From: Acinetobacter gerneri DSM 14967 = CIP 107464 = MTCC 9824
GTDB taxonomy: Bacteria > Pseudomonadota > Gammaproteobacteria > Pseudomonadales > Moraxellaceae
Assembly: GCF_000368565.1 (NCBI RefSeq)
Contig: NZ_KB849544.1
Span: 281,064 to 345,063, forward strand
Direction: 5' to 3'
DNA length: 64,000 nucleotides
The position numbers were made by a program, and so were the translations under genes. Shown piece after piece: positions 63,575-64,000 of the stretch (position 1 is the first letter of the stretch; the number at the start of each line of letters is the position of its first letter). The notes below the pieces were generated by a model. The model was not told where the DNA came from, made no database searches, and was given only the letters and a program-made list of their open reading frames with translations.

Positions 63575-63777
63575 TTTAATTTCTCAGTATGTATTAAGCT
63601 TATTTTAGCATCTAATCGTAAAAACTATGTACATAATTTAGTTTAAAATAAGATTATCGTTGTTAAACTTTAAACTAATATCAGATGCTTAGACAATGCA
63701 TAAATTTAAATATACCACTGTAATTTAATGGTTTTTTATAAATTAACTGCACTTTAAAGCCATTAGAGGTTTTTTAA

Positions 63778-64000
63778 ATGAATAAACCTATCATTATGTT
63801 CGATATGGATGGAACATTACTTGATCTGGCATTCGATGATTTGATTTGGAATCACAAACTTCCTGAACGTCATGCGCTCACTCACAAATGTTCACTCGAA
63901 CAAAGTCGTGCAACTTTATATGAATTCTATCAAGAACATAAACACACTTTGTCTTGGTACTCTTCAAATTATTGGACTTCAAAAGTAGGGGTTGATGTTT
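63778..64000 (+). CDS. yrfG: HAD-family nucleotidase (GMP/IMP nucleotidase type), 5' part
   Basis: 74 codons before the window ends. MNKPIIMFDMDGTLLDLAFD carries the HAD motif I D-x-D-G-T. DDLIWNHKLPERHA and EFYQEHKHTLSWYSSNYWT are typical of the YrfG GMP/IMP nucleotidase group. It is divergent from the integrase remnant, with 200 gene-free bases between them. It marks the return to core chromosome. Confidence 0.82.
   Translation, partial: MNKPIIMFDMDGTLLDLAFDDLIWNHKLPERHALTHKCSLEQSRATLYEFYQEHKHTLSWYSSNYWTSKVGVDV

Noticed and set aside
1-64000. CRISPR array, tRNA or rRNA genes
   Set aside because: Looked for regular direct repeats and cloverleaf or rRNA landmarks; none seen by eye.

Overview
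The window looks like chromosomal DNA from an Acinetobacter-type gammaproteobacterium. The evidence is low G+C with heavy use of A/T-ending codons, an alkM-like alkane hydroxylase divergent from an AraC regulator (the alkR/alkM layout known from Acinetobacter baylyi), an iscRSUA-hscBA-fdx cluster, a tusDCB-tusE set, an LpxO-type lipid A hydroxylase and a phasin. The species cannot be settled from sequence reading alone. No tRNA, rRNA or CRISPR array was seen.

Layout. 1-5.3 kb: 5' part of a cytochrome bd-type oxidase gene, a DUF2946 protein, a marR-MFS pair and two tandem paralogous nitroreductases; marR and the first nitroreductase share a TAGTT/AACTA operator-like element. 5.5-9.7 kb: an unknown protein, an orphan Imm49-like immunity protein, fumC with a good Fur box upstream, and galE. 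9.8-13 kb: the sulfur relay genes tusD, tusC, tusB and tusE, two universal stress proteins, and a dispersed repeat (second copy near 24.5 kb). 13-16.4 kb: a GntR regulator, L-2-hydroxyglutarate oxidase and an MHS-type transporter, probably one catabolic unit. 16.5-25 kb: membrane and envelope genes (COG4705, lpxO, a lipoprotein), a MITE-like element with perfect ends, aroC-prmB and an exported YCF48-like protein. 25-33 kb: an ABC1 kinase, two acyl-CoA dehydrogenases, a GNAT, alkB/alkM and alkR. 33-44 kb: ppiD-like, hupB, phasin, then the complete Isc operon behind tandem IscR sites. 42.7-55.8 kb: class III cyclase, HIT protein, mfd, Dyp peroxidase, a tandem GST-N protein, rraA, rpsT, a histidine phosphatase and cysQ.

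55.8-63.6 kb is an accessory island between cysQ and a divergent HAD nucleotidase gene. It holds an IS3-family element, the 3' remnant of a DUF3732 ATPase gene, a compact phage-like operon with ATGA overlaps and an ERF single-strand annealing protein behind a 26-bp perfect palindrome and nested stem-loop, an IS481-family element that truncates a small gene, an AlpA-like regulator and a tyrosine integrase. The integrase carries three separate lesions (two frameshifts and one nonsense codon), so the island looks stranded and decaying.

The least explained structures are the palindrome/stem-loop control region of the phage-like operon, the short unknown genes that follow it, and the two families of dispersed non-coding repeats. 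I found no complete new system that I could defend; the DUF3732 remnant suggests that a conflict system was once present.
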